From a virus: a stretch of DNA of 37,535 nucleotides. Below are positions 36,692-37,535 of the stretch, one piece after another; the first letter of the stretch is position 1, and every line of letters starts with the position of its first letter. The notes beneath the pieces were generated by a model. It ran no database searches. It saw only the letters and a program-made list of their open reading frames with translations, and was not told the origin of the DNA. The DNA is taken from IMG/VR virus record IMGVR_UViG_3300044966_000230, positions 1 to 37,535 of that record, one strand, 5' to 3'. The position numbers and the translations under genes were made by a program.

Positions 36692-37535
36692 TAAAACGGC
36701 GTAAAATCAAATGTTTCGTTAGGTAATATTGCGGTTTCCTTAACTGGTAAAAAGGTGCTGCCAGTATTGCCGCCATTATCGCTAAAATGCGTTAACGTTT
36801 CATTATGCTTAAATCGCACCTCACCCGTCGAGCCTTGCCGATGCTTTTCGAATAAGTAAAAAACGTCGTTAGTGTATGGCGTGCCGTTATCTTCAGTAAG
36901 CGCGTAGTATGAAGGTCGCCAAACGAACATAACGGTATCGGCATCCTGTTCAATGCTACCCGACTCGCGAAGGTCTGAAAGTATCGGTCTTTTGTCGGCG
37001 CGTTGTTCTACTTGCCTACTTAACTGAGCAAGTGCAATAATCGGTATATTTAACTCCTTTTGCGCGGCTTTTAACGTGCGGCTTATCTCAGCCACCTCAG
37101 CTTCGCGATTACCGCCTTTAAAGCCCTCAATAGTCATTAGCTGCAAATAATCGATTATAGCCCACTTACAACGATTTTTACGCACCTCGCGGCGTAATAT
37201 CCTTACGGCTTCATGTACACCGCATCGCGCTTTGTCATAAATCAAAATAGGGAGCTGTTCAGTTTTGCCTATCGATTGCTCGAATGCGTGCAACTCGGGT
37301 TGTGTTAGGTTACCATCGCGAAGGCGTGCGCTATTAATTAGGCTTTCGCCGTGCTGCAATATAAGGCGCTGGGCTAACTGGCTGCGATTCATTTCGAGAT
37401 TAAAATAAACGCCCGCCTCGCCAAATTGCACAGCGTGAAATAGTGCGAGGGCTGTTTTACCCATCGAGGGGCGACCCGCTAAGATTATAAGCTCGGGGTG
37501 AAAGCCACCAGTAAAACGATTCAAGGCGCTTAAGC
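36691..37535 (-). CDS. dnaB: Replicative DNA helicase DnaB, C-terminal part (gene crosses the circular join)
   Basis: The 3' part of the helicase described at 1-668; bases 37409-37535 duplicate 1-127 and belong to one gene only. It contains the RecA-type motor: Walker A GRPSMGKT, Walker B and DnaB motif IDYLQLM (about residue 309 of the full protein), ALAQLSRQVEQRADKRPILS and DLRESGSIEQDADTVMFVWR, the strongly conserved DnaB motif 4 region. The C-terminal ~60 residues are polar. The stop overlaps the next ATG (TAATG). Confidence 0.95.
   Translation of the reverse strand, partial: LSALNRFTGGFHPELIILAGRPSMGKTALALFHAVQFGEAGVYFNLEMNRSQLAQRLILQHGESLINSARLRDGNLTQPELHAFEQSIGKTEQLPILIYDKARCGVHEAVRILRREVRKNRCKWAIIDYLQLMTIEGFKGGNREAEVAEISRTLKAAQKELNIPIIALAQLSRQVEQRADKRPILSDLRESGSIEQDADTVMFVWRPSYYALTEDNGTPYTNDVFYLFEKHRQGSTGEVRFKHNETLTHFSDNGGNTGSTFLPVKETAILPNETFDFTPF
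37409..37535. repeat. 127-bp direct terminal repeat identical to 1-127
   Basis: The last 127 bases equal the first 127. 127 is a common maximum assembly k-mer, so this marks a circularised contig of 37,408 bp rather than biological ends. A true short terminal repeat is less likely because it lies inside the dnaB coding sequence and dnaB reads through perfectly once the ends are joined. Confidence 0.95.

Overview
The window is a complete double-stranded DNA phage genome that infects a member of the Bacteroidota, most likely a tailed phage with a long non-contractile tail. The first 127 bases repeat exactly as the last 127 (1-127 = 37409-37535). The molecule is therefore circular or circularly permuted, true length 37,408 bp, and the repeat looks like an assembly k-mer overlap. 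The dnaB helicase gene runs across the join. The Bacteroidota assignment rests on promoters of the form TTTG-N18/19-TAnnTTTG (964-994, 17871-17901, 16967-16996 and others), little use of Shine-Dalgarno sites, and AT-rich leaders. I see no integrase, tRNA gene or CRISPR array.

Nearly all genes lie on the minus strand, in tightly overlapping (ATGA/TAATG) operons. In transcription order: replicative helicase DnaB and three small genes (36.7-35.7 kb); small terminase, an HNH homing endonuclease and large terminase (35.7-33.5 kb); small connector-type genes, a frameshifted tail-assembly chaperone, tape measure and distal tail proteins (33.5-25.2 kb); a glycosyltransferase and a methyltransferase (25.2-23.7 kb); portal, MuF-like head protein, scaffold and major capsid (23.7-15.8 kb); connector proteins and a fibre (15.7-10.9 kb); lysozyme, holin-like and spanin-like lysis genes with a PAS-HisKA protein among them (10.9-8.4 kb); recombination/replication genes (SSB-like protein, PD-(D/E)XK nuclease, VRR-NUC nuclease; 7.7-4.3 kb); a GNAT-like/DNA methyltransferase fusion with a cysteine-rich partner (4.3-2.1 kb); and a replication organiser leading back into dnaB. 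One gene, a two-domain glycosyltransferase (19470-20852), is on the plus strand.

Most striking: the large terminase gene is interrupted inside its Walker A coding sequence by an in-frame UAA and a 36-nt insert. The insert can fold into two mutually exclusive hairpins, one capped by a GAAA tetraloop. Ile-Arg codons (AUA CGA / AUU CGC) flank it, so skipping 36 nt restores GAIRGGKT exactly. A NUMOD4/HNH homing endonuclease gene overlaps the start of the terminase. This resembles the ribosome-bypassing, endonuclease-linked cassette of T4 gene 60 and may be an undescribed bypass element. Other recoding candidates are a canonical A AAT TTA -1 site in the chaperone gene before the tape measure, and an A AAC CCG heptamer at the stop codon of the major capsid gene followed by 27 open codons.

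A ~570-bp gene-free stretch (16865-17437) holds two plus-strand promoters, a likely small structured RNA and a run of nested inverted repeats; it could also be a replication origin. Three small genes (708-935, 8110-8331, 17438-17842) each have nearly the same promoter-leader cassette and a terminator-like hairpin, the architecture of classical morons.
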